64,000 nucleotides of DNA, taken from the NCBI GenBank assembly GCA_964615765.1, contig CAZTQN010000006.1, positions 1 to 64,000 on the forward strand. The letters run 5' to 3'. Position numbers and translations under genes: made by a program. The stretch is from CAZTQN01 sp964615765 (GTDB lineage: Bacteria; Planctomycetota; Phycisphaerae; Phycisphaerales; UBA1924). The first letter of the stretch is position 1, and each line of letters starts with the position of its first letter. The notes under the pieces are model-generated. The model saw only the letters and a list, made by a program, of their open reading frames with translations. It searched no databases and had not been told where the DNA came from. This document shows, in pieces, positions 8,440-15,158 of the stretch.

Positions 8440-9134
8440 GGCTTCGGTTCTACCACCGCCGTAACCAACTCACCGTCGCCAACGTTCTGGTAATGGCATG
8501 GCGGCCGTTCGCCGACCGGCTGGGGCTGGAAGACTTCTTCGCCCAAGTCGCTGAAGAGCGGCTGGCTTGCGACGTGGGCGTGGCCGAGCAGGTGGGCGAA
8601 CTTGAAGTCCCTGCGCTTCAGCATGTAGCCGTTCACAGGGGACCACTCGCTGAAGACAATGGGCCGTCCGTCTGTGGTCAGGAGAGTGAGGGCGTCTCCC
8701 TGCACGATGTTGCGAGAAAGAATGAACGCGACGGCGCGGATGTCTTCCGACTGGATGGGTTCCCGGAATCGCGCAGCGAACGCCGCGGTCAGAATGCCGA
8801 GCATACGCTCGTGGCACTCGCCCACATTGTCCGCCAGCAGGTCGATCCCGTAGATGCTGCACACGGCGAGCACCGCGTCACGCATCCACCTCTTCGGGTT
8901 CTTCGCGTTCTCCTTGCTGTCCACCGTCCGCAGCTTGCGGCGAAGCACCTCGGCTAGGAAGTTCCCGTTGCCACAGGCGGGTTCGAGAAATCGCGAGTCG
9001 ATGCGTTCGCACTCGTTGTTGACGAGATCCAGCATGTCACTCACCAATCCCTGAGGAGTGAAGACCTCGCCGTGGTCGATGACGCGCTGGCGGGACGTCA
9101 TGGAGAGGCGGGCGTTCGGCTTGGCCGGCAACAT
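8436..9134 (-). CDS. Methyltransferase-like protein with intact SAM motif but no catalytic NPPY
   Basis: The protein is 232 aa from the ATG at 9134. It begins like an Eco57I-class methylase: HGEVFTPQGLVSDML (21-35), then a textbook motif I EPACGNGNF (51-59), the acidic-loop segment IYGIDLLADNVGECHERM, and NIVQGDAL. It ends without any NPPY/DPPY catalytic motif or target-recognition domain. It overlaps the next gene by 4 nt (ATGA); that partner has NPPY but a degraded motif I, so the two may act as one heteromeric enzyme. In-frame starts also exist at 9194 and 9101. I prefer 9134 because TATACT lies 10 nt upstream and no Shine-Dalgarno precedes any candidate. A C-terminally degraded methylase is the alternative. 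Confidence 0.82.
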   Translation of the reverse strand: MLPAKPNARLSMTSRQRVIDHGEVFTPQGLVSDMLDLVNNECERIDSRFLEPACGNGNFLAEVLRRKLRTVDSKENAKNPKRWMRDAVLAVCSIYGIDLLADNVGECHERMLGILTAAFAARFREPIQSEDIRAVAFILSRNIVQGDALTLLTTDGRPIVFSEWSPVNGYMLKRRDFKFAHLLGHAHVASQPLFSDLGEEVFQPQPVGERPPCHYQNVGDGELVTAVVEPKP

Positions 9135-9144
9135 TTTCGCGCGG

Positions 9145-9150
9145 AGTATA
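9145..9150 (-). promoter_or_regulatory. -10-like box TATACT before the defence-like operon
   Basis: On the minus strand, TATACT ends 10 nt before the ATG at 9134. It lies in GC-rich surroundings without a clear -35. It would drive the two methylase genes and the helicase, independently of the 200-aa gene upstream. Confidence 0.45.
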
Positions 9151-9222
9151 CGCGATCGTCGCCCGGTCCGACGAGTGCGGCGAGAGAGGGGCAAGCGCGG
9201 GGACGACTCAACCCGGAACGCT

Positions 9223-9825
9223 CTACTCCATCATCAGTTGATCAACGCACTCAAAGCCGCGCATGTTCAGGGCCGTCAAATCCAGCGGGTGGTCGGTACT
9301 CTGGTCCTCGGGGTCGTCTTCGCCACCGACCAGACCGACCCCTTGGGACCACCACAGCCGAGTGTACAGACCTGTTGTGTCCCCTCCGTAGGCGGCTTTC
9401 AACGCTTCCCAAGTCTCTACCCACTGTTCTTTGGTCAAGCTCCAAAGCGTGCTCGCCAGCAGCTCGGAACCAGAGCTAAACGCCCATGATTGCAAGTTGG
9501 TGTCAAGACGCGCCGCCATCGCGCCGATCGCGACCGGGTCGAGCAGTGGAAGCAGCGCTTCGGAGATCTCCATCATTCTGGGCTCTTCGCCGAAATCTGC
9601 GACGGCCCTGATGAAGCGGCGGTATCCAACGCCGAGAGTGATCAGGCGGATGAGCGAACGGTTCCGAGTCCATACATCGGTATCCGGCACAAGTTCGCCG
9701 GTGCGCAGGTGTCCCCAGGCTTCCTCCGCCCATTCCAGATCGCCGCGATCTTGCCAGACATTGAACATGTGCCGGGCGGCCGTTTGCACTTCCTGCCACT
9801 CAATTTGATCAGTGTGCATGCACAT
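9223..9825 (-). CDS. Unknown 200-aa protein upstream of the restriction-like genes
   Basis: I do not recognise this protein. It is 200 aa, acidic, rich in Trp and Leu, and has no membrane segment, zinc motif or visible catalytic motif. Segments such as FNVWQDRGDLEWAEEAW and LLPLLDPVAIGAMAARLDTN suggest an all-helical fold. It is on the same strand as the methylase-helicase genes, and about 90 nt separate its stop from the methylase start. A TATACT box lies in that gap, so it may be a separate transcription unit. Two close in-frame starts (9825, 9819) are possible. Its base composition resembles the module more than the host genes. A regulatory or accessory role is only a guess from location. 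Confidence 0.6.
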   Translation of the reverse strand: MCMHTDQIEWQEVQTAARHMFNVWQDRGDLEWAEEAWGHLRTGELVPDTDVWTRNRSLIRLITLGVGYRRFIRAVADFGEEPRMMEISEALLPLLDPVAIGAMAARLDTNLQSWAFSSGSELLASTLWSLTKEQWVETWEALKAAYGGDTTGLYTRLWWSQGVGLVGGEDDPEDQSTDHPLDLTALNMRGFECVDQLMME

Positions 9826-9918
9826 CAGTGAAGTCAGCCAATTTGTCGGCCGATGCGTCCTAGGCGGCGAACGTCGCCGTCGTCACAACGTCGCAACAGA
9901 GCATAGGAGTCCACACGC

Positions 9919-10632
9919 ATGGGCACGTACCCCACCTCACCCCGTTCCGCATTCCTCGAGTGGTGCGCGCAGCACGCCGGTGTGTTCACCGACAACGCGA
10001 CCGCCATCGGGCTCTCCGCCGCGCAGGCGCTGGCCTTCAAGAACGCCGCGACCGTCGCTGTTGAGGCCGACGCCAATCAGTTTGCCGCCAAGGAAGCCGC
10101 CAAGGCCGCCACAGCCGCCGCCACCATGAAGACCAGCGATCTCCGCCGCATCGCCGGCGAGACCGTGCGCGTCATCAAGAACTTCGCCGAAACTTCCAAC
10201 AACCCCGACGTGTACATCCTCGCGCAGATCCCCGCGCCGTCGGCTCCCTCACCGCTGCCCCCGCCCGGCAAGCCGTTCGACATGATCGTCGGCATCGAGC
10301 CCGGGAGCGGCGCCATCACCCTCCGCTGGAAGTGCGACAACCCGCGCGGCGCCGCCGGTACTTCTTATATTGTCCGCCGCCGCACGCCCGACATGGCCGA
10401 CTTTGAGTTTGTCGGCGTCACCGGCACGAAGAAGTTCACCGACGCGACCTTCCGCGCCGGGCCGGACGCCGTCATGTACACCGTGCAGGCGCAGCGCTCC
10501 GATTCGAGCGGCCTGGCCAGCGACATTCTTACGATCAACTTCGGTCGCAGCGGCGGCGGCCCCGTTCCTTTCAGCACCGTCACCGGCGTCGATGCCCGCA
10601 GCACCACGACGCAGACGCGGCTGGCGGCGTGA
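9919..10632 (+). CDS. Hypothetical protein with a C-terminal fibronectin type III-like domain
   Basis: The 237-aa protein has an Ala-rich helical N-terminal half (about 1-110; AAKEAAKAATAAATMKTSD is typical). A Pro-rich linker (about 105-118) follows, then a beta-rich region resembling an FN3 domain (GSGAITLRWKCDNPRGAAGT, SYIVRRR, YTVQAQRSDSSGLASD). There is no clear signal peptide. TAGGAGT lies 7-8 nt before the ATG and supports the start. An intrinsic terminator follows at 10715-10753. It may bind proteins or carbohydrates, but the function is unknown. Confidence 0.75.
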   Translation: MGTYPTSPRSAFLEWCAQHAGVFTDNATAIGLSAAQALAFKNAATVAVEADANQFAAKEAAKAATAAATMKTSDLRRIAGETVRVIKNFAETSNNPDVYILAQIPAPSAPSPLPPPGKPFDMIVGIEPGSGAITLRWKCDNPRGAAGTSYIVRRRTPDMADFEFVGVTGTKKFTDATFRAGPDAVMYTVQAQRSDSSGLASDILTINFGRSGGGPVPFSTVTGVDARSTTTQTRLAA

Positions 10633-10646
10633 GATCGGTGGTGGGG

Positions 10647-10680
10647 GCGGGAAGCGGGAAGCGGGAAACGGGAAGCGGCG
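10647..10680. repeat. Heptad-period repeat, left arm of a 24-bp inverted pair
   Basis: Units of GCGGGAA. Positions 10655-10678 are the exact reverse complement of 10851-10874, a 24-bp perfect inverted repeat around a segment of about 170 bp that contains a terminator hairpin. Confidence 0.85.
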
Positions 10681-10714
10681 TAGAGCCGCGGACCGTTGCG
10701 TGATGTGCCATGAT

Positions 10715-10753
10715 CACCAGCGCGAGCCTCGCGGCCGCGCTGGTGTGTTTTTT
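10715..10753 (+). terminator. Intrinsic terminator of the FN3-like gene
   Basis: A perfect 10-bp stem, CACCAGCGCG (10715-10724) with CGCGCTGGTG (10736-10745), has an 11-nt loop and is followed by TGTTTTTT. It lies 82 nt after the FN3-like gene on the same strand. Confidence 0.85.
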
Positions 10754-10787
10754 CAGGGAATGAGCTTCAAGCCGCGATGCGGGTGCA

Positions 10788-10825
10788 GGGCACTGGGCAC
10801 CAGGCACCAGGCACCGGGCACCAGG
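10788..10825. repeat. Heptad-period repeat, GGGCACC/AGGCACC
   Basis: Five units of 7 nt (GGGCACT, GGGCACC, AGGCACC, AGGCACC, GGGCACC). This is the reverse complement of the family at 3526-3617. Confidence 0.8.
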
Positions 10826-10850
10826 AAGAGGGCAGGGAAAGCTCACGCCC

Positions 10851-10889
10851 CCGCTTCCCGTTTCCCGCTTCCCGTTTCCCGCTTCCCGT
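10851..10889. repeat. Heptad-period repeat, right arm of a 24-bp inverted pair
   Basis: Units alternate CCCGCTT and CCCGTTT. It pairs perfectly over 24 bp with 10655-10678 and ends 10 nt before the stop of csrA. Confidence 0.85.
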
Positions 10890-10898
10890 CGTCCCGCC

Positions 10899-11126
10899 TC
10901 AGCCCGGCTTCGCCATCGTGCCGTTCTTGATCGTCGCGACCACCTGCGGGCGGTCTTCGATGATCTGGTTGGCCACTTCGCGCCGGTGCACGTCGATCTG
11001 CCTGGGGAAGTCGAACGCGATGCGGACGCGATCGCCCTTGATGGACGCGATGCGCACGATCCCGATCGGGCTCGACGGATCGCCGATCACAACTTCTTCG
11101 CCCTCCCGGCGCGTAATCACAAGCAT
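10899..11126 (-). CDS. csrA: Carbon storage regulator CsrA (mRNA-binding translational regulator)
   Basis: The 75-aa protein begins MLVITRREGEEVVIGD, the canonical CsrA opening, and continues with VRIASIKGDRVRIAFDFP and the VHRREV segment that contacts RNA. CsrA dimers bind GGA motifs in mRNA leaders and repress or stabilise translation. It is longer than the usual 61 aa because of a C-terminal extension (VVATIKNGTMAKPG). The start at 11126 is set by a strong GGAGG 5 nt upstream; an in-frame ATG at 11174 would add a basic, non-homologous leader. A TATGAT -10-like box lies at 11170-11175. No FliW or flagellar genes are nearby. Confidence 0.95.
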   Translation of the reverse strand: MLVITRREGEEVVIGDPSSPIGIVRIASIKGDRVRIAFDFPRQIDVHRREVANQIIEDRPQVVATIKNGTMAKPG

Positions 11127-11169
11127 CGGACCTCCAGTCCCTCGTGGGCGTCGCGATCGACCTGCCATC

Positions 11170-11175
11170 ATCATA
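11170..11175 (-). promoter_or_regulatory. Candidate -10 box TATGAT of csrA
   Basis: TATGAT on the minus strand lies 44 nt upstream of the csrA ATG. The resulting leader of roughly 35-40 nt would include the GGAGG ribosome binding site. No good -35 is visible. Confidence 0.45.
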
Positions 11176-11208
11176 CCACAGGTTGGCCGCGGGGCCGGGA
11201 AAAGAGCA

Positions 11209-11240
11209 GGGCCGAGGGGTTAGGGCCGAGGGCCGAGGGG
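11209..11240. repeat. Left arm of a 32-bp perfect inverted repeat (GGGCCGA heptads)
   Basis: Units are GGGCCGA, GGGGTTA, GGGCCGA, GGGCCGA, GGGG. The exact reverse complement lies at 11442-11473, 8 nt beyond the stop of the NifU-domain gene. Confidence 0.9.
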
Positions 11241-11441
11241 AAGACGGCGGTGCCCGGCCGCGTGTCGAAGGGTGACTTAAACGCGGTAAGTCTTTGTGAT
11301 TTCGTGAGTTGAAGTTGAGCCGCGACGCGATGGTCGCGCGGCGCGGGCGTCTTGCTGCGGGGCGCGGTCGACGCCCATTTCGGCCGGTTTGGGTCCCGAG
11401 CCCCCCCGCCCCCCGGCCTCCGCCCGCCAATCTTCCTGCAT

Positions 11442-11473
11442 CCCCTCGGCCCTCGGCCCTAACCCCTCGGCCC
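11442..11473. repeat. Right arm of a 32-bp perfect inverted repeat (TCGGCCC heptads)
   Basis: Reverse complement of 11209-11240 over all 32 positions. Its location directly after the NifU-domain gene would allow a long stem in its 3' untranslated region. Confidence 0.9.
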
Positions 11474-11481
11474 TTCCCCCA

Positions 11482-11808
11482 TCACTCCACCGCCTCAATC
11501 CCCCGAATCTCCGGAACATTCTCGCGCAGGTTGCGCTCGATGCCTGTTTTCAGCGTGACGACCGACGACGGGCAGCCGACGCAGGCGCCGTGCATGCGGA
11601 TCTGCACCACTTTGTCGGGCGTGATGGCGACGAGTTCGATGTCCCCGCCGTCGGCTTGGATGGCCGGGCGGATGAGCTGGATGATCTTGGTGATGCGGTC
11701 CACCGTCGCCGGGGCCATGTCGGGCGGAAACGTCGGCACCGCGGGGACACGCCCCGGCGCCGGCGATGGCGCAGATTGAGTCACCGGCAATGGCAGGTCG
11801 GCTTGCAC
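11482..11808 (-). CDS. NifU C-terminal-domain iron-sulfur scaffold protein
   Basis: The 108-aa protein consists of a Pro/Ala-rich leader (1-30) and a NifU/Nfu domain (about 31-108): DRITKIIQLIRPAIQADGGD and HGACVGCPSSVVTLKTGIE with the CxxC pair that binds a [4Fe-4S] cluster between subunits. Such proteins carry and deliver clusters to target apoproteins. The MAPATVDRI methionine at residue 31 is an alternative start. The gene is alone here, with no isc/suf genes in the window. A hairpin of heptad repeats lies just upstream (11820-11899) and a 32-bp inverted repeat just downstream. Confidence 0.92.
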   Translation of the reverse strand: MQADLPLPVTQSAPSPAPGRVPAVPTFPPDMAPATVDRITKIIQLIRPAIQADGGDIELVAITPDKVVQIRMHGACVGCPSSVVTLKTGIERNLRENVPEIRGIEAVE

Positions 11809-11819
11809 ACCGCATGATA

Positions 11820-11899
11820 GGGGCGAGAGGACAGAGGTCAGGGGCGAGGGGTAGGAACACCCCCCCCTCGCCTCTCGCCCCTGACCTCTCTCCCCTCCC
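11820..11899. repeat. Inverted heptad-repeat pair upstream of a divergent gene pair
   Basis: The left tract (11820-11852) has units such as GGGGCGA and GAGGTCA; the right tract (11865-11899) has units such as TCTCGCC and CCTGACC. AGAGGTCAGGGGCGAG (11833-11848) pairs perfectly with 11874-11889. The tract lies between the divergent NifU-domain and lipoprotein genes. Confidence 0.8.
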
Positions 11900-11905
11900 C
11901 CGCCC

Positions 11906-11911
11906 TACGCT
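11906..11911 (+). promoter_or_regulatory. -10-like box TACGCT of the lipoprotein gene
   Basis: TACGCT ends 6 nt before the ATG at 11918, with no Shine-Dalgarno between them, as expected for a leaderless transcript. Confidence 0.45.
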
Positions 11912-11917
11912 GCCCGC

Positions 11918-13543
11918 ATGCTCGATCAGGGACGATCTCGGTGCTTGGTTCAACGTTGGATTGTCTTCCGGGCCTTCGCCGGGGTCGCGGCGGCCGCGCT
12001 CGCCGCTGGTGCGCTCTCCGGCTGTTCCGGCAAGGGCAGTTCCGCCAGCGTGCCCGAAGGCGTTGACGCCAAGGACCGCATGCTCAGCCCCAACGCGCAG
12101 GCCAACGAGCGCATGATCGGGCTCGAGCAGATGTGGCGCGAGGCCCAGTCCGGCTCCCGCGGCTTGCCCGAGGCCCGCGAGAGCCTCAAGCAGATGATCT
12201 GGAAGAGTTCCGCGCCCGACGTGCTCCGCGTTCGGGCCGTTGAACTGCTGCTCACCGACGAAAGCCCCGAAGGATTGGCCGACACGCGCAACCTGCTGCG
12301 TCTCCGCCTGCCCACGGAATCGTCGTGGGCGATGATCGAGGCGATCAGCGCCGCGGCGGCCGCCCGCGGCACTCAAGAAGGTTGGCGCGACATGACCGCG
12401 GCCCTGGTGCGCTCGTACGCACGGCGCGTCCCCACGCCCGCCGACAACGAGCGTCCCGAACGCGCGGCCCTGATCGCGCTGCACCCCGGCAAGCCCGTCG
12501 AAGCCATCGTGTTCGACACCTTCCTGCGCCCCACGGAGAACGGGGCCGTCACGACCATCACCGATTGGCCGGAAAAGACGCGCCAGTCCGCGTGGGAACT
12601 GCTCGCCCGCCTCGACCCGCAGGGCACGACGCGCGGGCAACTGCTCGCCGGGAGCGGCGGCGGCAACGGGGGCGCGAGCGGTGACACCGCCGTCTTGCAA
12701 GACCTCGCCCGTGCCGCGCGCGAACTGGGCGTCGTCCCGCTCACCGGGTCCGAACTCGCGTGGCTGCAGCGCCTGATGGACCCGAAGAACGCCGAGAACG
12801 CCGCGTGGTACACGCAGACCGTCAGCGCCGTCGCGCGGCTGGGAAGCGAGCAGCGCAGCGGCGGTGGGGGGGCTGGAAGCGCTGGGCTGCGACTCCGGCA
12901 TCTCGAACCGATCCGCTGGAGCGCCGAACATCGCCCGGAGTGGCTGAGCGCCTCGCGTGAGCAACTGATCGCCACGCTGAAAGAGCGTCTCGACGGTCGG
13001 CGGGTGTGGCGCAAGACCACGGGCCTCGGCGATCGCTCGCTCATCAGCCGGGAGACCATCAATGAACGGGCCGACGAACTGAGTTGGGGCGACGCGCTCT
13101 CGATCCTGGTTATCGACGAAGCCTTGCAGACGCAGAACGTGCGGCAGGCGATGTTCGCGCAGTCGCTCGCCGACCGGGCCGACACCAGCGCTGAGCACGG
13201 CGGGGCGCTCTCCGCCGGCGTCGCCAAGGCGTATTTGCCGCGCCCGGCCCAGCGCGTCAACGACCGCACCTTCGTCGCGTCCGACGACCTGTTCAAGAAC
13301 AGCGACCGCGCCCTGGCCCACTATCACTTCCACGCCCAGACCGAGACCAATGAGGAGTACGCCGGCCCGGGCCGCGGCGACATCGACTACGCGCTCGCGC
13401 ACGGGCGCTCCTGCCTGGTGCTGACCAGCGTGCGCGAGGGCGTGCTCAACGTCGATTACTACATCGCGTCGATCGAGCCGATGGACGCGACCGACCCACG
13501 CCGCGGCGTGACCATCGACCTGGGCGAGTTGACGGCGCGGTAA
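11918..13543 (+). CDS. Large predicted lipoprotein of unknown function
   Basis: The 541-aa protein has a hydrophobic segment (about 15-34) ending in the lipobox LSGC, so Cys36 would be lipidated after signal peptidase II cleavage. The mature part is soluble and mainly helical, with repeated short helices (PEARESLKQMIWKSSAPDVL, VRAVELLLTDE) reminiscent of HEAT/TPR-type scaffolds. A Gly/Ser-rich insert lies near residues 245-255. I do not recognise a catalytic motif. The gene is followed 37 nt later by the M48 protease gene, whose product could be a partner. The N-terminus is rather long and basic for a lipoprotein signal, but the upstream TACGCT box supports this start. Confidence 0.78.
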   Translation: MLDQGRSRCLVQRWIVFRAFAGVAAAALAAGALSGCSGKGSSASVPEGVDAKDRMLSPNAQANERMIGLEQMWREAQSGSRGLPEARESLKQMIWKSSAPDVLRVRAVELLLTDESPEGLADTRNLLRLRLPTESSWAMIEAISAAAAARGTQEGWRDMTAALVRSYARRVPTPADNERPERAALIALHPGKPVEAIVFDTFLRPTENGAVTTITDWPEKTRQSAWELLARLDPQGTTRGQLLAGSGGGNGGASGDTAVLQDLARAARELGVVPLTGSELAWLQRLMDPKNAENAAWYTQTVSAVARLGSEQRSGGGGAGSAGLRLRHLEPIRWSAEHRPEWLSASREQLIATLKERLDGRRVWRKTTGLGDRSLISRETINERADELSWGDALSILVIDEALQTQNVRQAMFAQSLADRADTSAEHGGALSAGVAKAYLPRPAQRVNDRTFVASDDLFKNSDRALAHYHFHAQTETNEEYAGPGRGDIDYALAHGRSCLVLTSVREGVLNVDYYIASIEPMDATDPRRGVTIDLGELTAR

Positions 13544-13580
13544 GGACGACTGGGTGGGGCGGGGGGGGCCGGGGAGGTTT

Positions 13581-15158
13581 GTGCTGCACGTCTGCGTCAT
13601 TGCGCTGCTCGCGGCGGTCGTCCTGCACGGCGGGCTGCCCGATGCGCTCCGCGCCGGCCCGGGCTCGGGCTCGGGGGCGCTGTGGATCGCGCTCGCGGTC
13701 CTCGGGTTCATGGGCGCGCTCGCCGCGGTGCAGCACATCCTGATCACCGCGGCTTCGCGCGTGCTGGACCGCACGGGCGACTGGCGGGCCGTGGCGCTCG
13801 CCGAGCGCACGCTCGTCGGCGCGCGGATCGGCGCGGTGCTGGTGCACGTGGTGGCGGTGCTGGTGCTGGGCTGGGCCGGGGCCGTGCGCGCCGTCATGGG
13901 CGACCTGGTCGTGCTCGACGAGGCCGTCATCATCGCGCCGGCCTTGGCGGTGTTCGTGCTCGGGTGGTGGTCGTTCTATCCGATCGAGAAGCGCCTGCGG
14001 GACGCGACGCTGATCCGCAGCCTCGACGCGGGCGAGCCGGTGTACCCGCACCCCTCGCGCGGCGCGTGGGTGCTGGGCAATGTGCGCCATCAATTGATGC
14101 TCAGCCTCGGACCGCTGCTCCTGATCGGCGCGTGGTCGGAAGGGCTCGAGCGCGTGCTGCGCCTGCTGGCGACGACGAGCCTGGCCCCGCGGCTGGAATC
14201 GGCCGGGCTGATCTCGTCAACCCCGGGCGTCGATGCCCCGGCGACGGCGCTCGTGCGTCTGGCGGGCGTCGTGATCGTGTTCGCGCTCTCGCCGCTGCTG
14301 CTGCGCCGCGTGTGGGACACGGTGCGCCTCGGGCCCGGGCCGCTGCGTGAGCGCCTCGAAACGATGTGCGCCCGCGCCGGCGTGCGCGTGCGCGACGTGC
14401 TGGTGTGGCGGACGCACGGGGTCATCGTCAACGCCGCGGTCATGGGCATCGCCGGCCCGCTCCGGTACATCCTGCTGACCGACGCGCTGATCGATCGCCT
14501 GCCCACGCGGCAGGTCGAAGCGGTCATGGCCCACGAGGTCGGGCACGCGCGGCTGGCCCACGTGCCGTGGCTGGTGATGAGCCTGCTCGCCGCCATCGGC
14601 GGGGTCTCGGCGGCCGGCATCGTCGCGCTGATGGGCATTGAGACGCTGATGCGATCCTCCGGCGTGCCCGCGGCGACTTTGAACCTGCCGCTGTACGCCG
14701 GGTACGCCGGCGTGCAGGTCCTCGGGCTGGTCATCGGGCTGCTGGTGCTGGGCGTCGTCAGCCGCCGATTCGAATGGCAGGCCGACGCGTACGCCGCCAA
14801 ACGCCTCAGCGCGCCGGACTCTTCGCCCGCGCCGATCCCGGAAGACGGCGTCGAGCGCGTCACGGCGGAAGCCGCCGACGCGATGACCGGCGCGCTCGAC
14901 AGCGTCGCGCGACTGAACCACATCCCGCGGGCCCGCTGGACCTGGCGGCACGGCTCGATCGCCGAGCGGCAGCGGCGTTTGCGAGCGCTCGTCGGCGTGC
15001 CGGTCGATCGTGTTCCGATCGACCGCACCGTCCGCCGCATCAAGTGGCTCGCGGGGGTCGGGATGATCCTGGTCGTCGGCGCGGCGATCGCCGACTGGAT
15101 GCTCGCGTCCCAAGCGGCCCACGCCGCACAGACGACCATCGTGGGAGACACGCCGTGA
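13581..15158 (+). CDS. Membrane-bound M48-family zinc metalloprotease
   Basis: The 525-aa protein carries the M48 signature AHEVGHARLAH (HEVGH at residues 318-322), whose two histidines bind zinc and whose Glu is catalytic. A later Glu in SRRFEWQADAYAAKR supplies the third ligand. Membrane helices are predicted near 5-20, 32-56, 80-98, 115-135, 170-185 and 225-243, then around 342-360 and 368-395, with one at the C-terminus. M48 proteins such as HtpX and Ste24 degrade or process membrane proteins. A GTG start at 13554 is possible, but GGGGAGG three nt before the GTG at 13581 favours the latter. Its stop overlaps the dapF fusion gene by 4 nt (GTGA), so both are likely co-transcribed. Confidence 0.9.
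   Translation: MLHVCVIALLAAVVLHGGLPDALRAGPGSGSGALWIALAVLGFMGALAAVQHILITAASRVLDRTGDWRAVALAERTLVGARIGAVLVHVVAVLVLGWAGAVRAVMGDLVVLDEAVIIAPALAVFVLGWWSFYPIEKRLRDATLIRSLDAGEPVYPHPSRGAWVLGNVRHQLMLSLGPLLLIGAWSEGLERVLRLLATTSLAPRLESAGLISSTPGVDAPATALVRLAGVVIVFALSPLLLRRVWDTVRLGPGPLRERLETMCARAGVRVRDVLVWRTHGVIVNAAVMGIAGPLRYILLTDALIDRLPTRQVEAVMAHEVGHARLAHVPWLVMSLLAAIGGVSAAGIVALMGIETLMRSSGVPAATLNLPLYAGYAGVQVLGLVIGLLVLGVVSRRFEWQADAYAAKRLSAPDSSPAPIPEDGVERVTAEAADAMTGALDSVARLNHIPRARWTWRHGSIAERQRRLRALVGVPVDRVPIDRTVRRIKWLAGVGMILVVGAAIADWMLASQAAHAAQTTIVGDTP

Larger units (their letters stand above)
11127..11481. other. Intergenic region between csrA and the NifU-domain gene with a 32-bp perfect inverted repeat
   Basis: No gene is evident in this 355-bp gap. 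It contains the csrA leader and -10 box near csrA, and heptad-repeat arms at 11209-11240 and 11442-11473 that are exact reverse complements over 32 bp. The 201 nt between the arms contain an AT-richer patch (about 11272-11312) of unknown role. Confidence 0.7.

Noticed and set aside
4018..9825. Prophage or integrative element
   Set aside because: No integrase, transposase or structural phage gene is visible, and no flanking attachment-like repeat was found on the right side.
11495..13933. Minus-strand frame of 812 codons
   Set aside because: It is antisense to the lipoprotein and NifU-domain genes, has Arg/Pro/Ala-biased composition and no domain.
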